Source: Clostridia bacterium
GTDB lineage: Bacteria > Bacillota > Clostridia > Lachnospirales > Lachnospiraceae
Reading direction: 5' to 3'
Length of the DNA: 42,422 nt
NCBI GenBank assembly: GCA_910575245.1
Contig: CAJTEN010000036.1
Span: 1 to 42,422 of the forward strand
The position numbers and the translations under genes were made by a program. Under the pieces are notes generated by a model. The model did no database searches. It was not told where the DNA came from and was given only the letters and a program-made list of their open reading frames with translations. Shown piece by piece: positions 26,263-34,069 of this stretch; position 1 is the stretch's first letter, and every line of letters begins with the position of its first letter.

Positions 26263-27673
26263 TCACTTAATTTTCTCAGCCTGTTTCAATCTTCCAGAAT
26301 CTCCGGATATTTCCAGCTCGTTATATTCCTGCTGATAAGCAAACAGTTTTATCTTTAACAGTACAGGCTTGTCATACCGCATGGAGGCCACTTCATCCCC
26401 GTTCAGCCGGCGTCTCATATACCATTTTCCTTCCCGAATCTCCCCTTCCTCCAAAGACAGGACATCAACATTTGGTTTCTTTGGATTCGCTGAAAACGGA
26501 GCGACCATACAGCCATTTGCAATGAGATAAAACTCATTCCCCGATACCTGCAGGGCAAGGCAAACGCTGTCTTTTCTTGTTATCACAGGCATGTCCATCA
26601 GCACTTTAAACCCAAATTGGCGAAAAACCCAACGCATAATAATGACCGACAACATACACAAGGCGCGGTCCTGCATGTCCATGCATTGCAGTTTCCGGAA
26701 TGATCAAAGGATTGCCCAACTTCGTATATTCATCACAAACAGCACAGAAATCCTGCACATAAATGTCCGGTGCAAATACGTCAATATGTGGCGCACAATA
26801 TCTCCATACTTCCATCATGCGTGCAACCGGTCCGCCGCTTGGATACATCCCTGCTTCCTGTCCTTTATCCAGCCACGCATTTACCATCATCGGCAGATCA
26901 TATTCTTTCCTTCCTGCCGCCGCAACATATTCTATGTACCTGGCTACCGAATATGTCTGAAATACCTCCTCTGCCACTGCTCCAAAAACTTCTTCCCATG
27001 TTCCACATCCCATTCCCTTTTCAATTGACTTCCGGACATCTTCACTCATTTCATCCGTATGGCTTCTCATATAATCCGCAAATTCCAGGGGGACTTTTTC
27101 ATAAAAAAGCTTATCTGCATAATCAGAATGCTCTCTGGCTGCTCCCTGCAGACCCGGCTCATTTTCCACCTGCATCAAAACAACCGTATGCTCCCGTTCA
27201 TCTTTTTCCCTGATATGCCGCATCAATGCCGCAAAAGCCCGGCCGTCCGCTTTCCTTGTTTCCTCGCAATGGCTTGAAAGAGTTGTATATGGCATTCCAT
27301 GAAAATTCTGCAAATTAATTTTTTTCTTTCCTTTTTGCACCTCCGCGCGCCAAAAACGCTTCAAATTACATTTCACCCATTCAGGAGCATAATAACACTG
27401 TGCATTTTTCCATGCCCCGAACCAAAGGAATCCGATATGCATCTCATATTTCCTTGCCTGCTCTATTAATTGGTCCACCATACTGAAATCAAACTTTCCC
27501 TCTTCTGGTTCAAGCAGCTCCCATGTTATTGGTAAAAATAAAGTATTAAGATTCAGTTTTCTGGCCTTTTGCCAGATTGGCTCCATTACCTCTACAGATG
27601 ATGAATTAGAGTTATGAACCTCTCCTGCCAGCAGAATAAAAGATTCCGAACGAATGTTGATCAATGGTTTCAT
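26263..27673 (-). pseudogene. GH35/GH42-like beta-galactosidase with DUF5597 tail, deletion-frameshifted
   Basis: Reading leftward, residues 1-355 form the TIM-barrel part: FLPITWELLEPEEGKFDF, WFGAWKNAQ...APEWVK, the acid/base Glu in VLMQVENEPG and a nucleophile-like Glu in LIIPETAMHG, ending GFSPIWV and TAA at 26606-26608. The continuation in another frame reads RKDSVCLALQVSGNEFYLIANG and PNVDVLSLEEGEI...WYMRRRLNGDE, the DUF5597-type C-terminal domain. Intact homologues carry roughly 100-150 more residues between the two blocks, so a deletion joined them out of frame. The start ATG 27673 has GGAGGTGG. The catalytic core may still be made as a truncated protein. Confidence 0.65.
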
Positions 27674-27729
27674 CTTGCCACCTCCGCATTTTTGTGATTA
27701 TTTTACTTCAATTCCAAAAGAGCAACGTT

Positions 27730-27806
27730 TTATAATTCATTTTTTCTTTTGTGATTTCATGCAAATTTCTTTTTGCATGATTTTTTTAACACAAAAACGA
27801 ATTATC
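27730..27806. promoter_or_regulatory. Nested inverted repeats between the divergent genes
   Basis: TCATGCAAA (27757-27765) mirrors TTTGCATGA (27772-27780), and outside it ATAATTC plus TTTTGTG (about 27732-27753) mirrors CACAAAA plus GAATTAT (about 27790-27806). A -10-like TATAAT lies at 27842-27847 for the rightward genes. The arrangement is a candidate binding site for the AraC regulator, which could control the GH35-MATE transcript and itself. Confidence 0.5.
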
Positions 27807-27872
27807 TAACACGTTTCCCTACATTTCCTGTATATTGGAAATATAATTATTTTATGGGAGGTACGCTTGTCT

Positions 27873-28100
27873 ATGCATATAAAACCCACGGCTAATATTG
27901 TAAATTTCCTAAAGTTAGTCCAAATTTGTGATTCGGAAGTGTTGTTTGAAACTCCTGAGGGGGATCGCATCGCTCTCAAATCCACCTTAAGCCAATATAT
28001 TTTCTGTACCATAGCTTCAAATCCAGATCTGCTCCAAAGTGGAACTATCCGCTTTAAAGATGAAGCGGATCAAAAAATATTAGCAGATTTTTTATACTGA
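27873..28100 (+). CDS. Small protein, possibly HPr-like
   Basis: A 75-aa protein starting MHIKPTANIVNFLKLVQICDSEV and ending EADQKILADFLY. The order strand-helix-strand-loop-helix-strand and the motif KSTLSQYIF after a short hairpin resemble degenerate HPr-like proteins found beside Lachnospiraceae regulators; the phosphorylatable His is not in a clear HPr context. The ribosome site GGGAGG lies about 11 bases before this ATG; a TTG two codons earlier fits the spacing better and may be the true start. It precedes the AraC gene by 32 bases in the same orientation, so they are probably co-transcribed. Role unknown; a sensor partner is one guess. Confidence 0.45.
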   Translation: MHIKPTANIVNFLKLVQICDSEVLFETPEGDRIALKSTLSQYIFCTIASNPDLLQSGTIRFKDEADQKILADFLY

Positions 28101-28132
28101 TAAACACTTTACATATTGAAATAGGAGTAACT

Positions 28133-29353
28133 ATGAATATCCAAGAAAAACTGGATTTTTTCCGCCAACTCATTCAATGCAACCATAATCTTTCTCTACG
28201 CAGTTATGATCCGGCATTTATCCTGGCACATTCTGATATCATGCATGAAGCAGCTTTAGCTGATGACACCGCCCTGATTCTCCTGAGTTTAGAGGAACCA
28301 ATCAGAAAGCATGTTGAAAATAAAATACATGAGCCTTTATTTATAGACGATCACCTGAGCCTGATCTGGATCGTTGCCTTTGAGTATGAAGAAGATTCTC
28401 TGCGCGGCATCCATACACTGGGCCCTGCTTATTCCGGCAGGAATTCCTATCAGAATATCAAAAAGGAACTGGATAAGCATGACCTCTCAGTGAGTAACCG
28501 GATTAAGGTGTTTAAACTATTCGACCACATTCCAATTATCCCTACCAATCAGCTTTTCCAATATGCGGTCATGCTGCATTACTGCGTTACTGGAAAACAA
28601 ATTACCACCAATGACCTTCATTTTTCAGAGAAAGCATCGGGGAAACCTTCTTCCTATGAAATAAATCTGATCACAGAAGAGCACCGGGGAATATGGATAG
28701 CAGAACAAGAATTCATGAACCGTCTGCGTGAAGGCAATCCTAACTATTTAGATGCCCTTGCACGCTCTTACAGCTTAAGTGACGGTCCACGCTTTGATGT
28801 AGGCGATTCCCTGCGCAGGGCAAAATCAACCTCTATCGTCCTTCTGACTCTCTGCTCCAGAGCTGCCATTGAAGGGGGCGTTAACCCTTCTGTTGCCTAT
28901 ACCCTCAACGATTATTATATGCAGATGATTGAAGACTGCAAAAATATTGCAGAAACATCAAGCGCCTGCAGCACGCTGATGGAAGATTATGTGCAACGGG
29001 TACAGCAGGAAAAAAACAAAAATGACGTTTCCAGGCAGATTAGAAGTGTCTGTGATTATATTGCCATACATATCAAGGAAAAACTATCCATTGCCCAACT
29101 GGCCGAACAAGCCGGTTACACAGAATATTATTTTTCCCACAAATTTAAAAATGAGATTGGTTATAGCGTGGCCGATTATATTAAGCATGAAAAAATTATG
29201 CAGGCAAAACTACTGCTTGCCGGAACAAATATGAGCATTCAGGAAATCAGTGATGAATTGTCATTTGGCTCCAGAAGCTATTTTTCTTCCTCTTTCCAGA
29301 AAGAAACCGGCTTGTCCCCCAGCGAATATCGGGAGCAGAATATGAAACTTTAA
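28133..29353 (+). CDS. AraC-family transcriptional regulator
   Basis: A 406-aa regulator. The N-terminal 280 residues form a sensor region (DHLSLIWIVAFE, HIPIIPTNQLFQYAVMLHYC), and the C-terminal about 100 residues are two helix-turn-helix motifs: LSIAQLAEQAGYTEYYFSHKFK and MSIQEISDELSFGSRSYFSSSFQKETG, then SPSEYREQ. It probably activates the glycosidase and transporter genes when a plant sugar derivative is present; the partner small protein lies upstream. The long sensor domain resembles the YSIRK-associated type of gut Clostridia. Function in detail is inferred from locus position. Confidence 0.85.
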   Translation: MNIQEKLDFFRQLIQCNHNLSLRSYDPAFILAHSDIMHEAALADDTALILLSLEEPIRKHVENKIHEPLFIDDHLSLIWIVAFEYEEDSLRGIHTLGPAYSGRNSYQNIKKELDKHDLSVSNRIKVFKLFDHIPIIPTNQLFQYAVMLHYCVTGKQITTNDLHFSEKASGKPSSYEINLITEEHRGIWIAEQEFMNRLREGNPNYLDALARSYSLSDGPRFDVGDSLRRAKSTSIVLLTLCSRAAIEGGVNPSVAYTLNDYYMQMIEDCKNIAETSSACSTLMEDYVQRVQQEKNKNDVSRQIRSVCDYIAIHIKEKLSIAQLAEQAGYTEYYFSHKFKNEIGYSVADYIKHEKIMQAKLLLAGTNMSIQEISDELSFGSRSYFSSSFQKETGLSPSEYREQNMKL

Positions 29354-29367
29354 TATATAAACGAATT

Positions 29368-29415
29368 GCCCTTATTCTTTGGTACCATTTTCTGCTGACA
29401 CCAAAGAATAAGGGC
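29368..29415 (+). terminator. 16-bp stem-loop after the AraC gene
   Basis: GCCCTTATTCTTTGGT (29368-29383) pairs perfectly with ACCAAAGAATAAGGGC (29400-29415). It follows the AraC stop by 14 bases. There is no T-run, so termination may need other features; it may also act on the opposite strand. Confidence 0.6.
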
Positions 29416-29504
29416 ATAATAATTCATAAATTTTGCTCCCTATCATAACTATGAAGTGCGCTTCAAGTCAACAATTATTTTATAATATACTTTTCTCTTT
29501 CTGG

Positions 29505-31040
29505 TTAACTCCGTTTTTCTATATCAATTATCCGTTGTGCCCATTCCTTGTAAAAATTTTCCTCATGTGAAACAAGAAGAATTGTACCGGCAAATTCCAC
29601 CAATGCAGTTTTTAGCACCTCTTTCGCCTGAATATCTAAATGGTTTGTCGGCTCGTCCAGTATCAAAAAATTACACGGCTTTAGTGTCAACATACACATT
29701 TTTACTTTGGCCTGCTCGCCGCCACTTAACGTCCCAATAGGCTGCATGGCATGTTTACTTGAAATACCGCACAGGGCAAGGGCTTTTCGGACTTCCTTCA
29801 CTACCATTTCAGGATAACTGTCTGAAACAATCTGTATAGGAGTCCTTGCTGTATCTTCCCATATCAAATCCTGTTCAAAATATCCTATTGTAACCTGATC
29901 CGAAAATTTGTAATGTCCATGCATGGATGGAATCTGTCCTACCAGTGTTTTCAATAAAGTGGATTTCCCAACCCCATTGAAACCCGTTATCACTACTTTC
30001 TGTCCACCCTTTATAGCAAAATCAATCTTAGATAAAACCGGATAATAATAACCTACCGATAAACCCTTTACTAAAAGGTGTTCTGTATTTGTGAACGGTA
30101 CTTCTGGGAAATGGAAATAAAGCGTTATCTCTTTTTGGTCTAATGCCTCCATCTTCTCCATTCGCTCAAGTTGTTTTCTGCGTCCTCTGGCCATTTTAGA
30201 TTTTCTTCCAGCAATATTTTTACGGATGAATTCCTCTGTCTTCTTAATCTCCTTCTGCTGCGCCGAATACTGACGCACATAATCTTCCCTCAGAAGCGTT
30301 TTCTTTCTTAGAAATTCAGAATACGTCCCATAATACTTTGTGATGCTGTCATTGTCGATATCGCATATCCGGTTTGCAATTTTCTCCAGAAAAGCGTAAT
30401 CATGTGATACTACCATAAATGCATTATCCAGTCCTGACAAGTAATCTGAAAGCCATGTAATATGTTCTTTATCTAAAAAATTGGTTGGCTCATCAAGCAA
30501 GAGAACATCCGGTTTTTCAAGAAGTAATTTTGCCAGTATCACTTTTGCTCTTTGTCCACCACTCATTTTATCAATCGGTCTGTCCAGCCCTATTGCCGCC
30601 AGCCCCAAGCCATTAGCCACTTGTTCGATCTGTGTATCAATCGAATAGAAATCATGGATTTCAAGCTGCTCCTGATGCTTCGCTGCGAGGCTAAGATACT
30701 CCATATTTCCCATAGCTGCTCTTTCATAAGCCGTTGTCATTTCTCTTTCAAGTTGGTATAGACTTGAAAATGCTGATTTCAAAAAAGACTGCATTGTCAT
30801 GTTCTTTTCTATCTCTGCATATTGATCGAGGTATCCAACAGATATATTCGGCTGCCAGACAATATGTCCATCATCCGGCATAATCTGCTCTGTACAAATT
30901 TTGATCAATGTACTTTTTCCAGTTCCATTTTGTCCAACAACTCCAATATGCTCTCCCCTATTCAATGAAAACTCCGCATTTTTATAAAGCAGGTTTTCTC
31001 CAAAAGAATGAGTCAATCCTTCAATTTCTAATAAACTCAT
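29505..31040 (-). CDS. ABC-F ATPase, probable antibiotic-resistance ribosome protection protein
   Basis: A 511-aa soluble protein with two ATPase domains and no membrane helices. Domain 1: GQNGTGKST, signature MSGGQRAKV, Walker B VLLLDEPTNFLD. Domain 2: GFNGVGKST, LSGGEQAKV, LILDEPTNHLD. An interdomain linker (about 230-300) with FIRKNIAGRKSKMARGRRKQ reaches into the ribosome in such proteins. The attenuator upstream is typical of inducible macrolide/lincosamide/pleuromutilin/streptogramin-resistance members (Vga, Lsa, VmlR-like), so I favour a resistance role over a housekeeping EttA/Uup-like one, but which drug class is unknown. I start at ATG 31040 (GAAAGGAA site); an upstream in-frame codon lies within the attenuator. 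Confidence 0.85.
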   Translation of the reverse strand: MSLLEIEGLTHSFGENLLYKNAEFSLNRGEHIGVVGQNGTGKSTLIKICTEQIMPDDGHIVWQPNISVGYLDQYAEIEKNMTMQSFLKSAFSSLYQLEREMTTAYERAAMGNMEYLSLAAKHQEQLEIHDFYSIDTQIEQVANGLGLAAIGLDRPIDKMSGGQRAKVILAKLLLEKPDVLLLDEPTNFLDKEHITWLSDYLSGLDNAFMVVSHDYAFLEKIANRICDIDNDSITKYYGTYSEFLRKKTLLREDYVRQYSAQQKEIKKTEEFIRKNIAGRKSKMARGRRKQLERMEKMEALDQKEITLYFHFPEVPFTNTEHLLVKGLSVGYYYPVLSKIDFAIKGGQKVVITGFNGVGKSTLLKTLVGQIPSMHGHYKFSDQVTIGYFEQDLIWEDTARTPIQIVSDSYPEMVVKEVRKALALCGISSKHAMQPIGTLSGGEQAKVKMCMLTLKPCNFLILDEPTNHLDIQAKEVLKTALVEFAGTILLVSHEENFYKEWAQRIIDIEKRS

Positions 31041-31084
31041 ATGAATCACGTTCCTTTCATTATCGTAATATATTGCCACAATAC

Positions 31085-31129
31085 AAAAAAGCAGAAAGCA
31101 CCTGTGCACGTCCGTGTACTGCCTTCTGC
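31085..31129 (-). terminator. Attenuator terminator in the ABC-F leader
   Basis: On the minus strand GCAGAAGGC... pairs with ...GCTTTCTGC (31091-31129) and is followed by a run of T (31085-31090), about 45 bases before the ABC-F start. A classical intrinsic terminator in a 5' leader. Its 5' arm is close to the 31160-31187 stem, so anti-termination could follow from ribosome stalling further upstream. Confidence 0.7.
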
Positions 31130-31159
31130 CTGTATGGTTCCAAGCTCCCTATGACAAAA

Positions 31160-31187
31160 GGCTACAGACAAAACATTGTCCATAGCC
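31160..31187 (-). promoter_or_regulatory. Middle hairpin of the ABC-F leader
   Basis: GGCTATGGACAA pairs with TTGTCTGTAGCC on the minus strand, followed by TTTTG. It lies between the leader ORF and the main terminator and is the second of three stems in the leader. Confidence 0.55.
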
Positions 31188-31260
31188 TTTCATACGCTCA
31201 GTCTGCATACGGAAAATAAACAATAAACATACTGGCATACAGTATCTCTATTGCTTCATT

Positions 31261-31320
31261 TTCCGATGAAATCCAAATGCGTTATTTATACGCTATACTC
31301 TGCACAATGTTTCATCGGAA
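31261..31320 (-). promoter_or_regulatory. First hairpin of the ABC-F leader, overlapping the leader ORF
   Basis: TTCCGATGAAA (coding strand of the leader ORF, 31310-31320) pairs with TTTCATCGGAA (31261-31271) across 38 bases. One arm lies within the leader ORF, the other beyond its stop at 31286-31288, so a stalled ribosome would open the stem. This is how translation-dependent attenuation works. Confidence 0.6.
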
Positions 31321-31375
31321 TGGATTGTACAGAGTCCAGTTTCTTTTTAGGTTGGTTCGTCAAATAAAAATTCAT
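31286..31375 (-). CDS. 29-codon leader peptide of the ABC-F gene
   Basis: ATG 31375 follows a GAGGAG ribosome site (31381-31386) and encodes 29 residues starting MNFYLTNQPKKKLDS and ending in CAEYSV. It lies directly behind the promoter and overlaps the first attenuator stem. Peptides like this sense ribosome-binding antibiotics by stalling and thus release the downstream terminator. No similarity to a known leader is claimed. Too short to be found by length alone; the ribosome site and position support it. Confidence 0.6.
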   Translation of the reverse strand: MNFYLTNQPKKKLDSVQSIPMKHCAEYSV

Positions 31376-31408
31376 TTTTTCTCCTCAAAGAATAATTCTA
31401 TTTCAGAT

Positions 31409-31437
31409 ATAGTACTATAATTGTGTTAATATGTCAA
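31409..31437 (-). promoter_or_regulatory. Sigma-A promoter of the ABC-F leader
   Basis: On the minus strand a perfect -35 TTGACA (31432-31437), a 17-bp spacer and -10 TACTAT (31409-31414) precede the leader ribosome site by about 20 bases. The -35 overlaps the stop codon of the neighbouring DUF4316-like fragment. Confidence 0.75.
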
Positions 31438-31612
31438 TTTCCATTTTTATAATCCATTAAATTCACCAACTCGTCCACCCACGGCAGCTCCATGTCCGGG
31501 ATGCCCACTCTCTCCGAGGCATTATCCCGCCACGCCTCGTAGGATTCTTCCGTATAGCCGTTCTGCTCCATTGCTTCCCTATTCCTCTGCTCTTCAGCGA
31601 CACAATAATCCA
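31434..31612 (-). pseudogene. C-terminal fragment of a DUF4316-like element protein
   Basis: Leftward from about 31612 the frame gives EEQRNREAMEQNGYTEESYEA then WRDNASERVGIPDMELPWVDE and a stop at 31434-31436. The block EESYEAWR plus GIPDMELPWVDEL resembles the C-terminus of large ICE proteins (DUF4316 type); only about 50 residues remain. It fuses at about 31598-31612 to the Cys-rich ORF remnant in a different frame. Non-functional. Confidence 0.45.
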
Positions 31613-31767
31613 GCCGGAACCCGTCTCCACAATGTCACAGACCCGTTTCTTGCACCGTCTCTCCGGTCATTCCATTTTCCGGATAATACCACCTTCCCAA
31701 AATACATCTGTTGCTATCTCCCCGCATTGATATGGATCAAGGGAACCAGCCTGTCCCTGCCGGTTCC
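31598..31767 (-). repeat. Degenerate copy of the 41930-42107 segment (Cys-rich ORF and terminator)
   Basis: This stretch matches 41930-42107 base for base over most of its length, including the start of a Cys-rich 40-aa protein, the sequence around a GGAGGT-like site and the GGGAACC...GGTTCC hairpin. Here the third codon of the ORF (start 31675) is TGA (31667-31669), so the copy is dead. In the intact copy the codon is TGC. The copies point to two related elements or an old duplication. Confidence 0.65.
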
Positions 31768-31908
31768 AAACTCATATTTTGTTTTAACAATCTCAACTCT
31801 ATAATCTTTCCTGAAATAGTCTATCACCACTTTATAACTTTTTAAAAGAAATGCCGTATGAGGCACTTTGGTGTATAATAAGTTTGCGAACCAAAATACA
31901 CGAAAGAA

Positions 31909-32200
31909 GTGATCTCATACGACAACCTTATTATACAACGACAAACACATAATTGGCAGTCTTTTTCGATATTTTTATTCGACCATGCGATCCAATTACC
32001 TAAATGGGCACTGTTTTGTCAGCCTTATGCTGTGTGTGCCGGTATGGAACCAAGGCAGGATTTCTTACCTTGCGGTCCCGCTCGGATACCGTATGTGGCA
32101 GAAAAAGAGTCAAAACTGGAGCTTGCTTCAGCCATGGTGCGGCAGGTGATGCCGGAGTTTTCCGCACAGAAAAATGTCATCATCATGTGTGGCAGCTGGT
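31909..32200 (+). pseudogene. 5' fragment of a transposase
   Basis: Starts at ATG 31909 or GTG nearby and encodes MISYDNLIIQRQTHNWQSFS then AGMEPRQDFLPCGPARIPYVAEKESKLELA and KNVIIMCGSWY. The final motif resembles the catalytic Asp region (usually CDSWY) with Asp replaced by Gly. The rest is replaced at about 32200 by a serine-recombinase tail, so it is truncated and probably inactive. 31768-31908 has no gene. Confidence 0.5.
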
Positions 32201-32477
32201 ATGTATGTCGAGCAAAAGGAACTGAAAGAGAAAGCCGCCGCCTTGCAAAGCGAGCTTTCTAAGACACTGGCAGCCACGGCGAACGCTGAAAAGTTTATGA
32301 AAGTAGTCCGCAAGTATACCAGCTTTGAGGAACTCACCCCTACCCTGTTGCGGGAGTTTGTGGAGAAAATCGTAATCCACGAATCGGAAGCACTTAACGG
32401 GAAACGCCGGGGAAGCTCCGCAGACAGGAAATCGAAATCTATTATTCTTTTGTCGGCAAGGTAGAGTTGCCCGACTA
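32195..32477 (+). pseudogene. C-terminal remnant of a large serine recombinase (TnpX/integrase type)
   Basis: Encodes YVEQKELKEKAAALQSELSK then FMKVVRKYTSFEELTPTLLREFVEKIVIHE, which is the coiled-coil and C-terminal region seen in ICE serine recombinases. After a frameshift near 32405 the sequence reads LRRQEIEIYYSFVGKVELPD and ends at TAA 32475-32477, the typical end of the family. The N-terminal catalytic domain is absent, cut at about 32195-32205 against the transposase fragment. It probably marks an old element end. Confidence 0.65.
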
Positions 32478-32561
32478 AAGCCCGACCCGTCCGGCAATCA
32501 GCCGGATAGGGAACAGCAAAATTTTTACACTTCTTTATCTCACATGAGCAAACCTACATCT

Positions 32562-32979
32562 CTTATCGTGGATATGCGTCTGCATTCACTAAATCCCAAA
32601 ATGTATCATAAATTTATTCCTGCTGATTGCATCCTGTATTTTATCTGCCAATTCCCTCAAATGAACATCCTCGTTGATTCGTTTGTCGGATAACACAATC
32701 TCTTGAAAACCTGGCAATGAATCAGTCGGTATTATGGAATCCCCCACCTCGCAAGTCCAACAGCTTATTCCACCAATCATCTATATAAACATCATCATCA
32801 ATACAAACACATTGATATTTCTTCGAATCATAGGAATACTCCTGTGTTTCCCCTATATCCTCAATTATCCCAAATTCTGTCTTAATCATTTTCTCCTGCC
32901 TATGCCTTATATCCTACAACAGCAATAACATTTCCATCTTTCAAAATGCAGGCTGTGGCTTATCGGGGATATGCGTCTG
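32562..32979. repeat. 21-bp direct repeat flanking a small gene
   Basis: CTTATCGTGGATATGCGTCTG (32562-32582) and CTTATCGGGGATATGCGTCTG (32959-32979) differ at one base and bracket the frameshifted gene at 32589-32889. The repeat could reflect cassette-like insertion or a shared intergenic element. Confidence 0.6.
32589..32889 (-). pseudogene. Small unknown gene, frameshifted at a G5 tract
   Basis: ATG 32889 with an AGGAGA site opens MIKTEFGIIEDIGETQEYSYD then DDDVYIDDWWNKLLDLRGG, which stops soon after. Shifting by one base at the run of five G, the following codons give PTDSLPGFQEIVLSDKRIN then HLRELADKIQDAISRNKFMIHFGI, clearly coding, to the stop at 32589. The total of 301 bases is one too many for a continuous frame of about 100 aa. 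Unrecognised protein; its Asp/Trp-rich middle and small size would suit an immunity-type protein, but I see nothing to support that further. Confidence 0.5.
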
Positions 32980-32996
32980 ACAGAAATGTGTTCCAT

Positions 32997-33482
32997 TCAA
33001 TAATCATCCAATCTGAGTGCTTCTTTCGACATATACTTTATCAAATCGTGGATTTGATACCTCTCTTTTATCTCTTCTGGAAGATTTGGGTAAAATGTCC
33101 GGGAAGCATATTCAGAAACTTCATTCCCCCACAAATTTTCTGTAGACAGCAGATAACCATAATAATCTTCGTCATAATGTATATGCCATGATAGTTCCTT
33201 TATAAGCCGCAGGCTCATGGCGGTTTTTACGCTGACTGTAGCTCTGTTTAATACGGCATCATATTCTGCGTCCAAAATCAGACTTGCTATTTCAGGCGGC
33301 TGGCCATCAATAATCAGTTCAACTGCAATGTCTATAAAAGATTTTAAAGGTTCTTCAAAATCATTTTCTAATGGCAGTTTCTCAATACCGCTATTCTGCA
33401 GATGTAAAACTACCCTCATAAAATAGCGGAATATCCTGTCCAGAATCTCATGATTGTATCTGCTTTTAATGCTCACTTGCAT
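32997..33482 (-). CDS. Hypothetical 161-aa helical protein
   Basis: I start at ATG 33482, which has a TGGAGGAAAT site directly upstream; an earlier in-frame start lacks one. The sequence is helical with DRIFRYFMRVVLHLQNSGIEKL, FIDIAVELIIDGQPPEIASLIL and a Tyr/Trp-rich middle (SWHIHYDEDYYGYLLS). The combination of LIIDG and PPEIAS resembles MotA-like cytoplasmic segments only vaguely. No signal peptide. Not recognised. Confidence 0.55.
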   Translation of the reverse strand: MQVSIKSRYNHEILDRIFRYFMRVVLHLQNSGIEKLPLENDFEEPLKSFIDIAVELIIDGQPPEIASLILDAEYDAVLNRATVSVKTAMSLRLIKELSWHIHYDEDYYGYLLSTENLWGNEVSEYASRTFYPNLPEEIKERYQIHDLIKYMSKEALRLDDY

Positions 33483-33602
33483 ATTTCCTCCAGTTATATG
33501 ACTTCTCTCCCGTCCATAGCCGCCCCTCGCCTCCGGACAGACCGCTGCATATGGCGGTTGTCCATAGTGCGGCGGTTCGTGCATACTATCCTTTTATTTA
33601 GT

Positions 33603-33986
33603 TCAACATAAGGCAGGCATAAACTTGGCAAACAAATATAACCCTTCTGAACCCGCATCAACTTTATGTGGCACCCCCGCCTGCATGATGGATATTGTAC
33701 CGGGTTCATACGGAATGGCGCTGCCTGCATTTACACACTTTCCGCTGCCCTTTATCACTTCATGTGTTTCCAACTGCGTTTCATGAATATGGTTCCCAAT
33801 ACTGCACCCCGGAGCAATCCACACCAAATGGTAGCTAAATTTCCCGTCTGTGTCCTTTGCCGTAATGATGTGTTTCAATTCAACACCCTTAAAAGCCGGA
33901 TGCTTCGACCATCCGATTTCCGCAAAGCCAGCCTCCTTTTCCGGCAAAACTAATTTTCCATTGTTAAACAATTCAAATGTATCCAT
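33603..33986 (-). CDS. Cupin-domain protein
   Basis: A 127-aa single-domain cupin. The first cupin motif is in the GCSIGNHIHETQLETHEVIKGSGK stretch (metal His/His/Glu pattern, about 60-82), the second in PYEPGTISIMQAGVPHKVDAG (closing His). It could be a small-molecule-binding or isomerase-type enzyme; the substrate is unknown. The upstream neighbour on the same strand is the AraC-like regulator (34070-34816), and the pair may form an operon. The frame is intact. Confidence 0.75.
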   Translation of the reverse strand: MDTFELFNNGKLVLPEKEAGFAEIGWSKHPAFKGVELKHIITAKDTDGKFSYHLVWIAPGCSIGNHIHETQLETHEVIKGSGKCVNAGSAIPYEPGTISIMQAGVPHKVDAGSEGLYLFAKFMPALC

Positions 33987-34069
33987 TCTGCACCTCCGAT
34001 AAAATATGTGATCTGTCTTACGTTTCCATCATATTCTTCGGTGGATATCATGTCTTGTAAAAAATTGCC

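Noticed and set aside
29505..31040. Transport ABC protein
   Set aside because: Two fused ATPase domains with the ABC-F linker and no membrane partner gene nearby.
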